Positions 27,090 through 36,391 of a DNA stretch of 51,868 nt are shown here, piece by piece (position 1 is the first letter of the stretch; every line of letters begins with the position of its first letter). The notes beneath the pieces were generated by a model that was given only the letters and a program-made list of their open reading frames with translations, searched no databases and was not told the DNA's origin. Source of the DNA: Promethearchaeota archaeon (GTDB taxonomy: Archaea > Asgardarchaeota > Lokiarchaeia > Sigyniarchaeales > SOKP01); the NCBI GenBank assembly GCA_019058015.1, contig JAHLWH010000122.1, forward strand, positions 1-51,868. Direction: 5' to 3'. The translations under genes were made by a program, and so were the position numbers.

Positions 27090-27248
27090 ATCTTTCGAAA
27101 ATTAAAAAAAGGAATACTCTACTCTCCAGTAGAATATGAAAGTCAACCGTTTGACTACCCAATTGATGAGCCAGAACGCGCATATCGTCTCCCAGCTACA
27201 CGAAAACTATTAGATAAATTAGTTTCATATGAGACGTTTGAAATATAA
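27090..27248 (+). pseudogene. C-terminal fragment of an unidentified protein
   Basis: An open frame without a start codon, reading FRKLKKGILYSPVEYESQ and later PERAYRLPATRKLLDKLV before a TAA. Composition and codon use (Pro, Arg, Tyr, Asp well represented) are those of a real protein, unlike random A/T-rich text. Stop codons lie directly upstream. Probably the tail of a lost gene; family not recognised. Confidence 0.42.
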
Positions 27249-27306
27249 TTAATTTATTGTAGATTTCCTTAATTAAATTTTAAAAATTACATGAATTTAA
27301 TCGTAT

Positions 27307-27562
27307 TTAGATTGTTTCTTCTTTCAATTTTACATTGAATAAACCTACAATTTTCTTTTTATCAAGGGCTAATTCTTTTGATTTTTTTTAGTAAAGTCGA
27401 TCATTTAATTTAAGGATCTTCTCTTGTAAGTGTTTTAAAACTCCATTTAATCCTGTTCCATGACTTACCTGATACGCAATTGTACGATAAATTCCAATTG
27501 CTCCTATTGCATCTAATTTATCTGCGTCGCTTAAAATTTTAATTCACTTAAAAAGATATATT
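27307..27562 (-). pseudogene. Remnant of an HD-domain phosphohydrolase (YedJ-like), C-terminal half
   Basis: The minus strand reads LSDADKLDAIGAIGIYRTIA, then LNGVLKHLQEKILKLND. This is the characteristic DADxLDAxGAxGI segment and following helix of the HD hydrolase family. The N-terminal HD half with the metal ligands is missing. An in-frame TAA at 27390-27388 interrupts the tail, which then continues in frame (KELALDKKKIVGLFNVKL) to a second TAA at 27309-27307. So the gene is truncated and carries a nonsense mutation. It lies beside another fragment of opposite orientation. Confidence 0.75.
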
Positions 27563-27572
27563 TTTAATTATT

Positions 27573-27941
27573 ATGTTATGTCGACATGGATTAGATAATA
27601 TCGCATGTCCAATTTGTAGGATTGGAAGTATTGTTACACCTCCTATCAATCTAGAAGTAGAAGATTCTCAATTGAAACTATTAGAACATACTAATCCGGT
27701 AATAAAAGAAATCCGAGATAAAAGAATTAAAATGTTAAACTTATTATCAGATAAAAAATCGAATTTGCGAGTTAATCCACATTTAATCCTTCCGGAACCA
27801 CCTTCAATCGGCAAAATTTCATTAATTGAACCCCCAATATATAAGAGATTGAAGGAGTTAGATGCCGAAATCCCAGAGGAATTCAATCCACAGCAAGAAG
27901 TTTCAATTAATTTACCAGATGGAAAAATTAAAAAAAATTGA
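27573..27941 (+). CDS. Small Cys-containing hypothetical protein, 122 aa
   Basis: Begins MLCRHGLDNIACPICRIGS: three Cys and a His in the first 16 residues that could bind zinc. The remainder is Pro/Ile/Glu-rich with repeated short PP motifs and no obvious fold. Family not recognised. A TATA-like stretch (gatatatttttaa) ends only some 15 bases before the ATG, consistent with a leaderless transcript. Separated by 100 bases from the aminotransferase on the same strand. Confidence 0.6.
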   Translation: MLCRHGLDNIACPICRIGSIVTPPINLEVEDSQLKLLEHTNPVIKEIRDKRIKMLNLLSDKKSNLRVNPHLILPEPPSIGKISLIEPPIYKRLKELDAEIPEEFNPQQEVSINLPDGKIKKN

Positions 27942-28042
27942 AAGTTGTGAATTAGTTTCTCATTTTTATTCAATGTTAAAATATATAATTATATTCAATC
28001 AATTTTTAGATAGTTTAATCAAAAAAAATTTGTGTAAATCTA

Positions 28043-29233
28043 ATGCAATATGCAGAAAGAATGAAATATTTGGGTACTGATACTGCTTTTCAAGTTCTTA
28101 AAAAAATTTCTGAGTTTCCAGAAGAGAGACACAAAAATATTATTTCTTTTGCAATTGGAGAACCTGATTTTGATACACCTGAGCATATAAAACAAGCGGG
28201 AATAAACGCGATAAAAGAGAATTATACGCATTACACACTCTCATCGGGATTTCCAGATCTTAGAAAAGCCATTGCAAATTATGTTACTAAAAACAAAAAG
28301 ATTCCGGTTGGACCAGAAAATATTATAATTTTACCCGCAGCCAAAATAGTAGCTTGTTATGCAATTCTCACCTGTACTAACCCTGGAGATGAGATAATCT
28401 ATCCTAATCCCGGATATCCAATTTATGAAAGCATAATTAACGTTTTTGGGTGCAAACCAGTTCCCGTTCAACTAAAAGAAGAAGAAGATTTTAATTTTAA
28501 TACTAATGAATTAGAGAGATTGATATCTGATAAAACCAAGATGATAATAATTAATAGTCCTCAAAATCCTACAGGTTCTATATTAACGGAGAGATCTCTT
28601 GACGTTATTTCTGAATTAGCACTCGAAAATGATATATGGATTCTTTCAGATGAAATATATTCTAACATAATTTATGATAATTTGAATTATAAATCCATTG
28701 CTCGTATTCCTAAAATGCAAGAAAGAACAATAATTCTTGATGGTTTTTCGAAATTTTTTGCGATGACTGGATGGAGGCTTGGTTATAGTATAACAAATCC
28801 AAAAGTAGCTGAAGAATTTGCTAAATGGTCAACAAATATTGTATCATGCCCTGCATCATTCACTCAACGGGCAGGATTAACTGCAATTTTAGAGGATAAA
28901 ACACCATCGTGGGAGATGGTTAAGGAATTTGAAAAACGTAGAAATCTAATTTGTAATAAACTTAACGCTATAGATGGAATTTCAGTTAGGAAGCCAAAAG
29001 GAGCATTTTACGTGTTTGCAAATGTAACTGAAGCGTGTAAAAAATTAAAATTAAAAGGATCTTTAGAATTTCAAGATTACTTGTTGGAAAAAGCAGATGT
29101 TGCGGTTTTAGCCAGAGAATATTTTGGAAATCGGCTACTGGAAGAAAATCAGGATTATGTAAGATTTTCTTACTGTATTTCACAAGAGGATATCATTGAA
29201 GGTATAGAGAGAATCCAGACAATCGTAGAATAA
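28043..29233 (+). CDS. PLP-dependent aminotransferase, class I/II
   Basis: 396 aa. Fold type I aminotransferase motifs: GEPDFDTPEHIK, NSPQNPTGSIL, SDEIYSNI, the Schiff-base Lys in DGFSKFFAMTGWRLGY and the carboxylate-binding Arg in VRFSYC. Resembles archaeal aspartate/aromatic aminotransferases; the exact amino acid is not readable. The first ATG (MQYAERMKYLG) is a plausible start. Confidence 0.92.
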   Translation: MQYAERMKYLGTDTAFQVLKKISEFPEERHKNIISFAIGEPDFDTPEHIKQAGINAIKENYTHYTLSSGFPDLRKAIANYVTKNKKIPVGPENIIILPAAKIVACYAILTCTNPGDEIIYPNPGYPIYESIINVFGCKPVPVQLKEEEDFNFNTNELERLISDKTKMIIINSPQNPTGSILTERSLDVISELALENDIWILSDEIYSNIIYDNLNYKSIARIPKMQERTIILDGFSKFFAMTGWRLGYSITNPKVAEEFAKWSTNIVSCPASFTQRAGLTAILEDKTPSWEMVKEFEKRRNLICNKLNAIDGISVRKPKGAFYVFANVTEACKKLKLKGSLEFQDYLLEKADVAVLAREYFGNRLLEENQDYVRFSYCISQEDIIEGIERIQTIVE

Positions 29234-29403
29234 AAAACATTACCGAAAAATTACATCCAAATAAAAAATTTAAATAAATGTGAAAAAACTTTCTAAAACT
29301 TCTGAATTATTATAAAATTTTTTTCAAATTAACCCAATAACTTTAATTTCAAATTTAAATATTTACACAATGCAATTCTATGTATTCTCTCTATAAATTT
29401 TTT

Positions 29404-30513
29404 TCAATCAATAATATTATTTATAACAAGATTTGATATATGCTGAATTTTTTTATCTAAATTCATTTTATGCGCTATATAGCGAAGATTAAAAATACAG
29501 AAAGGACAAGAAGATATGATATTTTCACTTTTTGATTCCTTAATGATTTCTGTACCAATTTTTCGAGATAATTCTTTATCAATTGATCGAACACCCGATC
29601 CTGCCCCACAACAATAGGCATTTTCTCGATTTTGGGAAAGTTCATCAATAATAATTCCGCATTCGCTTAAAATCTCTCTTGGCTCTCCGTATAGCCCAGC
29701 CTTTCTCCCCAATCGACAAGAATCATGAAAGGTAAAAGTGTGGCCAACCTTTTTTAATTTTATTTTACCTTCTTTTATGAGATCCCGAATTATCTGAGCT
29801 ATATGAAATACTTTAAAATCCGTTTCGCCAAACAATCTGGGATAATAGGTTGAAAAACAACGATAACAACCAGCACATGGTACAATAATTCTTTTTATTC
29901 CCAATTTTTTAAATTTGTTAATATTTTCCTCGAAAATTCTTTTTGCAATATCAATTTTCCCACAATTAAAAGGATAAATTCCACAACAGAACTCATCTTT
30001 TAATATCATAAAATCTACACCGGCTTTTTTCAACAACTTATAGGAAGCACTGGCACTCTCTTTAACCAAAAAAGAGGGAAGACAACCAACATATAAAAGT
30101 GTATCAGAAGGATGGTCCTCAAATTTTTCTGAATCTCTAAATTCCTCCGGTATCCAATCAAGTCGCTTCTCTGGATCTCCATTAACAGAATTTCCCTTCT
30201 CAAGGATTCCATTAATTATGACATTATGCTTAGCTAAAGGTCCTAAACCCTTATTTACCAGCTCGATTTTTGAATCGGCAATAATAGTAGAGATTTTTAT
30301 TTCCTCCGGACAAACCACTTCACACCTACCACATTCTGTACAGTAGTAAATGCTTTGGATTTCATCTTGGGTTATTTCCTTTTCATTAAGTAATTCATTG
30401 ATAATTTGGAGCCTTACTAATGGAGAATACAAGCGATTTTCAGTAGAATAATAAGTGCAACAAACATCTATACACGCTTCACACTCCGTACAGGTTGAAA
30501 TATCTTCTAACAT
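29404..30513 (-). CDS. Fe-S/CCG-domain oxidoreductase (HdrD/GlpC-like)
   Basis: 369 aa from ATG 30513. Two [4Fe-4S] motifs: CTECEACIDVC and CTECGRCEVVCPEE. Then two cysteine-rich CCG domains: VGCLPS...EFCCGIYPFNCG...PCAGCYRC, and HDSCRLGR...YCCGAGSGVR...CPFC. This is the architecture of heterodisulfide-reductase subunit D or glycolate/glycerol-3-phosphate oxidase Fe-S subunits, moving electrons to or from thiols or quinones. The longer track start (30621) would overlap the kinase gene by 80 bases, and ATG 30513 lies 28 bases after that gene's stop. No flavoprotein partner adjoins. Confidence 0.88.
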   Translation of the reverse strand: MLEDISTCTECEACIDVCCTYYSTENRLYSPLVRLQIINELLNEKEITQDEIQSIYYCTECGRCEVVCPEEIKISTIIADSKIELVNKGLGPLAKHNVIINGILEKGNSVNGDPEKRLDWIPEEFRDSEKFEDHPSDTLLYVGCLPSFLVKESASASYKLLKKAGVDFMILKDEFCCGIYPFNCGKIDIAKRIFEENINKFKKLGIKRIIVPCAGCYRCFSTYYPRLFGETDFKVFHIAQIIRDLIKEGKIKLKKVGHTFTFHDSCRLGRKAGLYGEPREILSECGIIIDELSQNRENAYCCGAGSGVRSIDKELSRKIGTEIIKESKSENIISSCPFCIFNLRYIAHKMNLDKKIQHISNLVINNIID

Positions 30514-30541
30514 CTGTTTTTTATTTATTATATTTTCCTTT

Positions 30542-31114
30542 TCAACGATTACTTTTAACCTCTTTAACAATATAATCCAAGAGTTTTTTTCCTGCTGTTT
30601 GTAATTCGCCTGAATTATCAACAGTAAAATCGGCTATATCTAAATATTGATTTTTCCGGGCTCTTTCAAGCCTTTCTTGAAGCTCTTTAGAATCCTCCCT
30701 CTCACGTTCCTTAATTCTCTGAGCAGTAATCTCAAAAGGAACATACACAAAAATAATCCTTAAAAATTCATAATTTTTTTTAGCCTCCTCCAAAATCCTC
30801 CGGCTAACATTCACAAGAACTGAATGTCCCGCTTCAATCTTCTCCATTATATCCTTTTGCACCCCATAAAACTTATGATATGTTCTCCAATGAAAAACAA
30901 ACTCCACTCTATTTAACATTTCTTTAAATTCATCCTCTGTTATTGAAATAAAATCTTCTGTATCGGGAGATGGAAGGCGAGTAATAAATCTCTTAGGAAC
31001 AATAAGTGGTGTTAATTCTTTTGGGTAATTATTCAACACCTCTCTTATTAAAGAATCTTTACCAGAACCAGAATTTCCAACTATAAAAAAGAGCTTACCG
31101 CCGATTTCACACAC
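30542..31114 (-). CDS. PhnN/guanylate-kinase-like nucleotide kinase
   Basis: 190 aa. P-loop VGNSGSGKDSL near residue 12, then KRFITRLPSPDTEDFISITEDEF and VEFVFHWRTYHKFYGV, which is the substrate-side pattern of ribose 1,5-bisphosphate phosphokinase PhnN. The terminal segment YLDIADFTVDNSGEL is typical. Archaeal members make PRPP from ribose 1,5-bisphosphate, but no C-P lyase genes are present here. Start is GTG 31114 preceded by an AGGTG element. Followed by the CCG oxidoreductase on the same strand. Confidence 0.78.
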   Translation of the reverse strand: MCEIGGKLFFIVGNSGSGKDSLIREVLNNYPKELTPLIVPKRFITRLPSPDTEDFISITEDEFKEMLNRVEFVFHWRTYHKFYGVQKDIMEKIEAGHSVLVNVSRRILEEAKKNYEFLRIIFVYVPFEITAQRIKEREREDSKELQERLERARKNQYLDIADFTVDNSGELQTAGKKLLDYIVKEVKSNR

Positions 31115-31295
31115 CTATTTAATATTAATACAAGAAAATAATAATAATTTTTACAAAATATTAATGAACATTTATTATTTATATTTTCAAAATTCTTAAA
31201 AATATTTTTAAAAAATTAAACTTAAAAAGTTAATTAACAAATTATAATATTATTTTTATTTAATTTTACAAAAAAAAAGATGTTTAAAATAAAAA

Positions 31296-33014
31296 ATGAG
31301 CGAAAAAAAATTTTGGAAAAAATCATGGGATGATGGAATTACTGATTTTGACCCAGAATTGTGGGAAACAACCTATATTGACGCAATTAGACCAACCTTT
31401 GAAAATTTTCTAAATAAAATGGCTTTTGAATTTTTAGGCATAGAAATAACATTTGGAGAATTGGATAAATATTCTAATCAATTTGCAAATTTTTTAATCG
31501 ATTCTGGCTTTCAAAAAGGAGATATCGTTGGTCATAATTTACCAAATACACCACAATTTATGATTGCTTGGCTTGGTACATTAAAAGTAGGTTGTGTTTT
31601 CTCTGGAGTATCACCTTTACTTTCATCCGAACAAATGCAATATCAATTAAGCGATTTAGGCATAGGAGGAAAAAAAGTTGGGATAGTTACGCTCGATGCG
31701 ATCTTCGAGCATCGGCTTAAAGAAATTGCCCCAAAATTACCGCAACTAGAATTAATTATAACTACAAATATAGCTGACTTTTTACCGAAATTTAAACAGG
31801 TCCTAGGAAAATTATTAAAAAAAATTCCTACTGGAAAAGTAATTCCACTTGAAGGAAAAAAAGTAGTTAATTTTATGGACATTTTGAAAAATTACTCTAC
31901 AGAGTTACCTGATGTAGAATTAACTCCAGATGATTTGGCATACATAATATATACTGGTGGAACTACCGGACCTCCGAAAGGGGCAATGTTAACTCATCGT
32001 AGTGCGGTTGCTGATTTAACTATTGTTATGAGATGGCTCAACTGGGAGGAGAATAGAGGTGGTGGCACTGCTCTTTCAGGATTTCCCTTATTTCATATAG
32101 CAGGGCTATTCTTCTGCGAGAATTGTGTATTTCTAGGCTGGTCACAAATTTTAGTTCCTGATCCACGTGATACAAATCTTATTGTAAAAAAAATTGAAAA
32201 ATACAAACCAACAGCCTTGGTTAATGTTCCATCTTTGTTCCAGATGTTGATAAAACATCCAAAATTTAAGAAATTGGATCATTCTGAATTAGATGTCTGT
32301 ATTTCTTCAGCATCTCCTTTTCCACTTGAATCTAAAAAAGAATTAGAAAGTATTGTTGGTGAAGGTAAATTACTAGAAGTTTACGGCATGACTGAGACTT
32401 CTCCGCTTTCAGTTATGAACCCTTATAGAGGAACAAGGAAGTTAGGTTCTATTGGCCTTCCACTGCCAAATTGTGATATAAAATTAGTAGATCCAGTTAC
32501 GGGTAAAGAAGTTGGAATTGGGGAGCCGGGGGAAATCTGTGTAAAAGGAGCTATGGTTATGACGGGTTATTTAAACAAACCAGAAGAAACTAAAATGGCT
32601 ATAGATGGCGATGGATATATGCATAGTGGCGATGTGGGGATTTTTGATAAAGAAGGATACTTAAGGATTGTAGATCGCACAAAAGACATGATTATTGTAG
32701 GTGGTTTCAAAGTATTTTCGACAAAATTGGAAGATGTGTTGACCGCCCATCCTGCAATTGAAATGATAGCTACTATTGGCATTCCAAATCCTGACAGACC
32801 AGGCTCAGAACTGGTAAAAGCTTACATACAAATTGACCCTGATTATTCATATGATGGTAATGAGGAGGCATTGAAGGAAGATATAATTAAATTTGCAAAA
32901 GAGAAATGCGCACCTTATGAAGTCCCCAAAATTATTGAATTTGCTGAAGAATTACCGCTTACTCTCGTTGGAAAAGTTGATAAGAAACGATTGCGTAAAG
33001 AAGCAAGAGGATAA
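31296..33014 (+). CDS. AMP-forming acyl-CoA synthetase (paralogue 1 of tandem pair)
   Basis: 572 aa ANL enzyme. Motifs YTGGTTGPPKGAMLTH, YGMTETSPLSV, SGDVGIFDKEGYLRIVDRTKDM and the catalytic Lys in LVGKVDKKRL are intact. N-terminal FWKKSWDDG is shared with the gene at 33349. Activates a medium or long carboxylic acid by adenylation. Own upstream A/T-rich promoter; monocistronic. Confidence 0.92.
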   Translation: MSEKKFWKKSWDDGITDFDPELWETTYIDAIRPTFENFLNKMAFEFLGIEITFGELDKYSNQFANFLIDSGFQKGDIVGHNLPNTPQFMIAWLGTLKVGCVFSGVSPLLSSEQMQYQLSDLGIGGKKVGIVTLDAIFEHRLKEIAPKLPQLELIITTNIADFLPKFKQVLGKLLKKIPTGKVIPLEGKKVVNFMDILKNYSTELPDVELTPDDLAYIIYTGGTTGPPKGAMLTHRSAVADLTIVMRWLNWEENRGGGTALSGFPLFHIAGLFFCENCVFLGWSQILVPDPRDTNLIVKKIEKYKPTALVNVPSLFQMLIKHPKFKKLDHSELDVCISSASPFPLESKKELESIVGEGKLLEVYGMTETSPLSVMNPYRGTRKLGSIGLPLPNCDIKLVDPVTGKEVGIGEPGEICVKGAMVMTGYLNKPEETKMAIDGDGYMHSGDVGIFDKEGYLRIVDRTKDMIIVGGFKVFSTKLEDVLTAHPAIEMIATIGIPNPDRPGSELVKAYIQIDPDYSYDGNEEALKEDIIKFAKEKCAPYEVPKIIEFAEELPLTLVGKVDKKRLRKEARG

Positions 33015-33348
33015 AAAGTAAAAAATTAAATTATTTTTTGAGAATTCCTTTTTTTCTCTTTTTACCATAGCTATAATTATTTTTATATAACTAAAATTTG
33101 ATATATTAAAATCTTTTTTTTTTTAATTTTAAAATTGACGGAAGGGGAAGGGTTTTTTCTTTAATAATATATCAGAAAAACTATTTTCGGAACATTTATG
33201 CTAAAGACATTGAGATTTTTATATTTTTAATGAAATATACCGTGAAAAATTAGTCCAAATATCACAAATATAAAGATTTATAAAATAATTTTGTTCAATA
33301 ATATTATCCAAAAAATTTAATAAAAAATATTATACAAAAGTGTTAAAG
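33015..33348. other. Spacer between the paired acyl-CoA synthetases
   Basis: About 330 bases, no gene. The first 60 bases, a T-rich stretch, resemble the sequence following the second paralogue at 35073, so the duplication included the 3' flank. The rest is A/T-rich with the promoter of the second gene near 33280-33330. Confidence 0.45.
33031..33064 (+). terminator. T-rich terminator candidate
   Basis: T-runs (attattttttg, cctttttttctctttttacc) within 20-50 bases of the stop of the first paralogue. A similar run occurs after the second paralogue. Confidence 0.45.
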
Positions 33349-35073
33349 ATGTCAGAAACTTATAAATCGAGATTTTGGAAGAAAAATTGGGATCCTGGTA
33401 TGGAAGATATAGACCCCAAAGAATTTGAGACGACTTATGTTGATATGATTAAACCTGTATTTGATGATTATCCAGATAAAATTGCTTTAGGGTTTTTGGG
33501 AGTAGATATAACTTACAGAGAGTTAGATAAATACAGTAATCAATTTGCGAATATGTTAATTGAGAAAGGCTTTGAAAAAGGTGACGTTGTTGGTATAAAT
33601 TTGCCAAATACGCCAGAATATATGATAAGTTTACTTGGAACATTGAAAGCGGGATGTATCGTTTCTGGAGTATCCCCCCTCCTTTCAGCGGCGCAAATAC
33701 AATATCAGTTAAATGATTTGGGATCTGGTGGAAAAAAGGTAGCATTTGTTACACTAGACGCCATATTCGCTGGACATATAGTTAAAATTGCTTCACAAAT
33801 CTCGCAACTGAAACTGATTATAACAACAAGTGTGGCTGGGTTTTTACCAAAAATTAAGCAAGTATTAGGGAAATTGCTTGGTAAGATACCTAAAGGTAAG
33901 GTAATTCCTTTACCTGAAAAGGTTGTTATTGGAATGCATAAGGATGTTCTAAAGAATTATTCTACAGATCCAATAGATATTAAATTAACTCCTGATGATA
34001 TCGGGTGGATTCAATATACGGGCGGAACCACAGGTCCTCCAAAAGGAGCTGTATTAACTCATAGAAATTGCTGTTCGAATATTATGAGCATTGTAAGATG
34101 GCTAGATTGGGAGAGTGGAAAAGGAGTATTATTAAGTGGTTTTCCAATGTTTCATGCCGCCGGTCTTACAGTTGCTGAAGGTGCTATATATTATGGTTTT
34201 TCTCAAGTACTAATTCCGAATCCCAGAGACACAGGGCATATCGTAAAAGAAATAGAAAAATATAAACCAACTAACTTAGTAAATGTGCCTTCTTTATATC
34301 AGATGTTAATTAAAGATCCAGGTTTCAAAGAGTTAGATCATTCAGCTTTAGGGACTTGTGTATCTGCCGCTGCTCCCTTTCCTGCCGTTAGTGCGGAAGA
34401 ACTAGAAAAGGTTATTGGAAAAGGAAAGCTGCTTGAGCTTTATGGTATGACTGAAACTTCACCAGTTTCAACTATGAACCCCTCTAAAGGTAAAAAGAAA
34501 CTGGGGACTGTTGGACTACCGTTTTTGAATGTAGACTTAAAAATAGTAGATCCAGCAACTGGAGAGGAAGTTCCTTTGGGAGAACCCGGCGAGATTTGTG
34601 TTAAAGGTGTTTTAGTAATGAAAGAATATTACAACAAACCAGAAGAGACTAAAAAAGCAATTGATAAAGATGGATATATGCATACGGGAGATGTTGGATT
34701 AATGGATTCGGACGGTTATATTAGGATTGTTGATCGTACGAAAGATATGATCATTGTGGGTGGTTACAAAGTATTTTCTAGCAAAGTTGAGAGCGTATTG
34801 GTTAAACATCCGGCAATTAATGTTCTAGCGTTAATTGGAATGCCAAATCTGGAGCGACCCGGTTCAGAAATAGTCAAAGCATTTATTCAACTCAACCCAA
34901 ATTATTCGTATGATGGGAATGAAGAAAAATTAAAAGAGGAAATAACTGCATTTGCAAAAGAAAAATTAAGTCCCTATGAGGTCCCAAAAGTTATTGAAAT
35001 TTCCAAGGAATTACCGCTTACTGTTATTGGTAAGGTCGATAAAAAGCGATTGCGAAAAGAAGCAAAAGAATAG
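33349..35073 (+). CDS. AMP-forming acyl-CoA synthetase (paralogue 2 of tandem pair)
   Basis: 574 aa from ATG 33349 (the track begins at GTG 33340, three codons earlier). Closely related to the preceding gene throughout, from FWKKNWDPG through YTGGTTGPPKGAVLTH, YGMTETSPVST and DRTKDMIIVGGYKVF to IGKVDKKRLRKEAKE. All catalytic motifs are intact, so both copies are probably active. They differ in the segment before the ATP loop, which suggests different acyl substrates. Confidence 0.92.
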   Translation: MSETYKSRFWKKNWDPGMEDIDPKEFETTYVDMIKPVFDDYPDKIALGFLGVDITYRELDKYSNQFANMLIEKGFEKGDVVGINLPNTPEYMISLLGTLKAGCIVSGVSPLLSAAQIQYQLNDLGSGGKKVAFVTLDAIFAGHIVKIASQISQLKLIITTSVAGFLPKIKQVLGKLLGKIPKGKVIPLPEKVVIGMHKDVLKNYSTDPIDIKLTPDDIGWIQYTGGTTGPPKGAVLTHRNCCSNIMSIVRWLDWESGKGVLLSGFPMFHAAGLTVAEGAIYYGFSQVLIPNPRDTGHIVKEIEKYKPTNLVNVPSLYQMLIKDPGFKELDHSALGTCVSAAAPFPAVSAEELEKVIGKGKLLELYGMTETSPVSTMNPSKGKKKLGTVGLPFLNVDLKIVDPATGEEVPLGEPGEICVKGVLVMKEYYNKPEETKKAIDKDGYMHTGDVGLMDSDGYIRIVDRTKDMIIVGGYKVFSSKVESVLVKHPAINVLALIGMPNLERPGSEIVKAFIQLNPNYSYDGNEEKLKEEITAFAKEKLSPYEVPKVIEISKELPLTVIGKVDKKRLRKEAKE

Positions 35074-35089
35074 AAAATATAAAATTTAA

Positions 35090-35120
35090 TTATTTTTTAA
35101 AAATTCTTTTTTTTTATTAT
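35090..35120 (+). terminator. T-rich terminator candidate between convergent genes
   Basis: T-runs (tattttttaaaaattcttttttttt) after the second paralogue, in the 78-base gap facing the convergent amidohydrolase at 35152. Confidence 0.4.
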
Positions 35121-35151
35121 TACCGAATTTTAATCAAAAATTGGTTTCACT

Positions 35152-36036
35152 CTATTTTATTTTCTCTAAAAGGTTTTCCGTATTATTATTCAAAATATCT
35201 TGTGTTTCCTCTTTAGAGATTGGGAGGGTTAATATTTTATCGATTTCGATTTGAATTGGGGAGGTTATGGGTGCGTCAGAGCCAAATAGAAGTCGTTTAT
35301 GACCAACTGTTCGAATTAAACTTAATATTGCAAAACTTACTGAACATGAAGTTTCAAAAAAGATATTTTTATATTGTTTTAAGCTTATACCTACATCTAT
35401 AGCATATTCCATGCAGAATCCGGCATGTCCAACGATAATTCTTAAATTTGGAAATTGTTTTGCAAGTTTTGCCATATCCCTAGTGGATATTCCGCTAAAA
35501 AAGGGTGTTTTGGGAGTGGAGTGAATATAAAAGATGAAATCTCTGTCATATTCTTGCATAAAAGAAACTAATTTAATTACATCTTTAGGGATCTTTATTG
35601 AGTGAATACCGGAATGTATTTTTACGCCACAAAACCCTTTTTTAAAATGGTCTTCTAAAATTTTATAATCAGTTTCTTCTTCTTCAGGTCGAATTTTTGG
35701 ATTGAACCAAAATACTTTATAAAATCTCTCTGGAGATTTCTTAGCAATGTCAATAATATCTTGATGATCTAATTGGCCTCCCATTGCAAGATTTTTGCGA
35801 AATTCAAGCATCTTCTCGAGTTTTTGTTCTTCATTTAATTCCTTTGATTCACTATCAGCTAATTTTAAGTGAGCTGTTGGTCTAGCTCTCCTATTAGTTG
35901 TTGTGATTAATGCTTTTTCCACTTGAAATCGATCCATATATTCAATTATATCCTTGCTAGGTTTCATAAATGTTCCGTAGCTATGGAGGTGTGCATCAAA
36001 TATTTTAAAGGATGTGGGATTTATCAAATAAAACAA
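35152..36036 (-). CDS. Amidohydrolase (amidohydrolase_2-like metal-dependent hydrolase)
   Basis: 294 aa. FDAHLHSYG opens the TIM barrel (the HxH metal pair). CGVKIHSGIH, IIVGHAGFC and LLFGSDAPI supply the later Lys/His, His and Asp positions of this superfamily. It ends with a helix and ILNNNTENLLEKI, the usual C-terminal signature. Probably a hydrolase or decarboxylase of small molecules. The start at 36036 is TTG, with alternatives a few codons downstream. A second amidohydrolase tail lies just upstream in opposite orientation. Confidence 0.82.
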   Translation of the reverse strand: MFYLINPTSFKIFDAHLHSYGTFMKPSKDIIEYMDRFQVEKALITTTNRRARPTAHLKLADSESKELNEEQKLEKMLEFRKNLAMGGQLDHQDIIDIAKKSPERFYKVFWFNPKIRPEEEETDYKILEDHFKKGFCGVKIHSGIHSIKIPKDVIKLVSFMQEYDRDFIFYIHSTPKTPFFSGISTRDMAKLAKQFPNLRIIVGHAGFCMEYAIDVGISLKQYKNIFFETSCSVSFAILSLIRTVGHKRLLFGSDAPITSPIQIEIDKILTLPISKEETQDILNNNTENLLEKIK

Positions 36037-36204
36037 CTTTTTCCTTAGATGATGTTATTTCTTAAAAATTAGCCTAGTTAATTAAATTTTTTGAACAATT
36101 AAGGAGATTTGAAAATTTATGATTTAATTAATTTTTTTTAATAATAAGTCTTTTATTTTAAATAGAAATTAATCAATGAAAAGTATGAATGAAGTTAAGT
36201 ATAA
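36037..36204. other. Intergenic stretch upstream of the amidohydrolase
   Basis: A/T-rich, with the probable promoter of the minus-strand amidohydrolase near 36060-36130. No gene was found. Confidence 0.3.
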
Positions 36205-36321
36205 GACAATTACTTATCAATTAAACAGTTAGCGGATGGTGTTATGGAATTGCCTTTAAAGGAAGAGGTAAAAAAGAAATGGTTATATAACAATGCTACG
36301 AAACTTTTAGGCATTGAATAA
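36205..36321 (+). pseudogene. 3'-terminal remnant of an amidohydrolase gene
   Basis: An open frame ending at TAA 36321 reads IKQLADGVMELPLKEEVKKK and ends NNATKLLGIE, the standard last 35 residues of amidohydrolase_2 family proteins. An in-frame stop at 36204 and no homologous text upstream show that only the tail remains. It lies opposite and upstream of the intact amidohydrolase at 35152 and is not a copy of that gene's own end, which differs. A 25-codon ORF could still be expressed from ATG 36244, but that is unlikely. Confidence 0.65.
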
Positions 36322-36391
36322 TAAATTCTTTTAAAAATTTTTTTAAAAAAAATTAAAAATTATTAATAGAAAATTCAATTTAGAGTTTATT

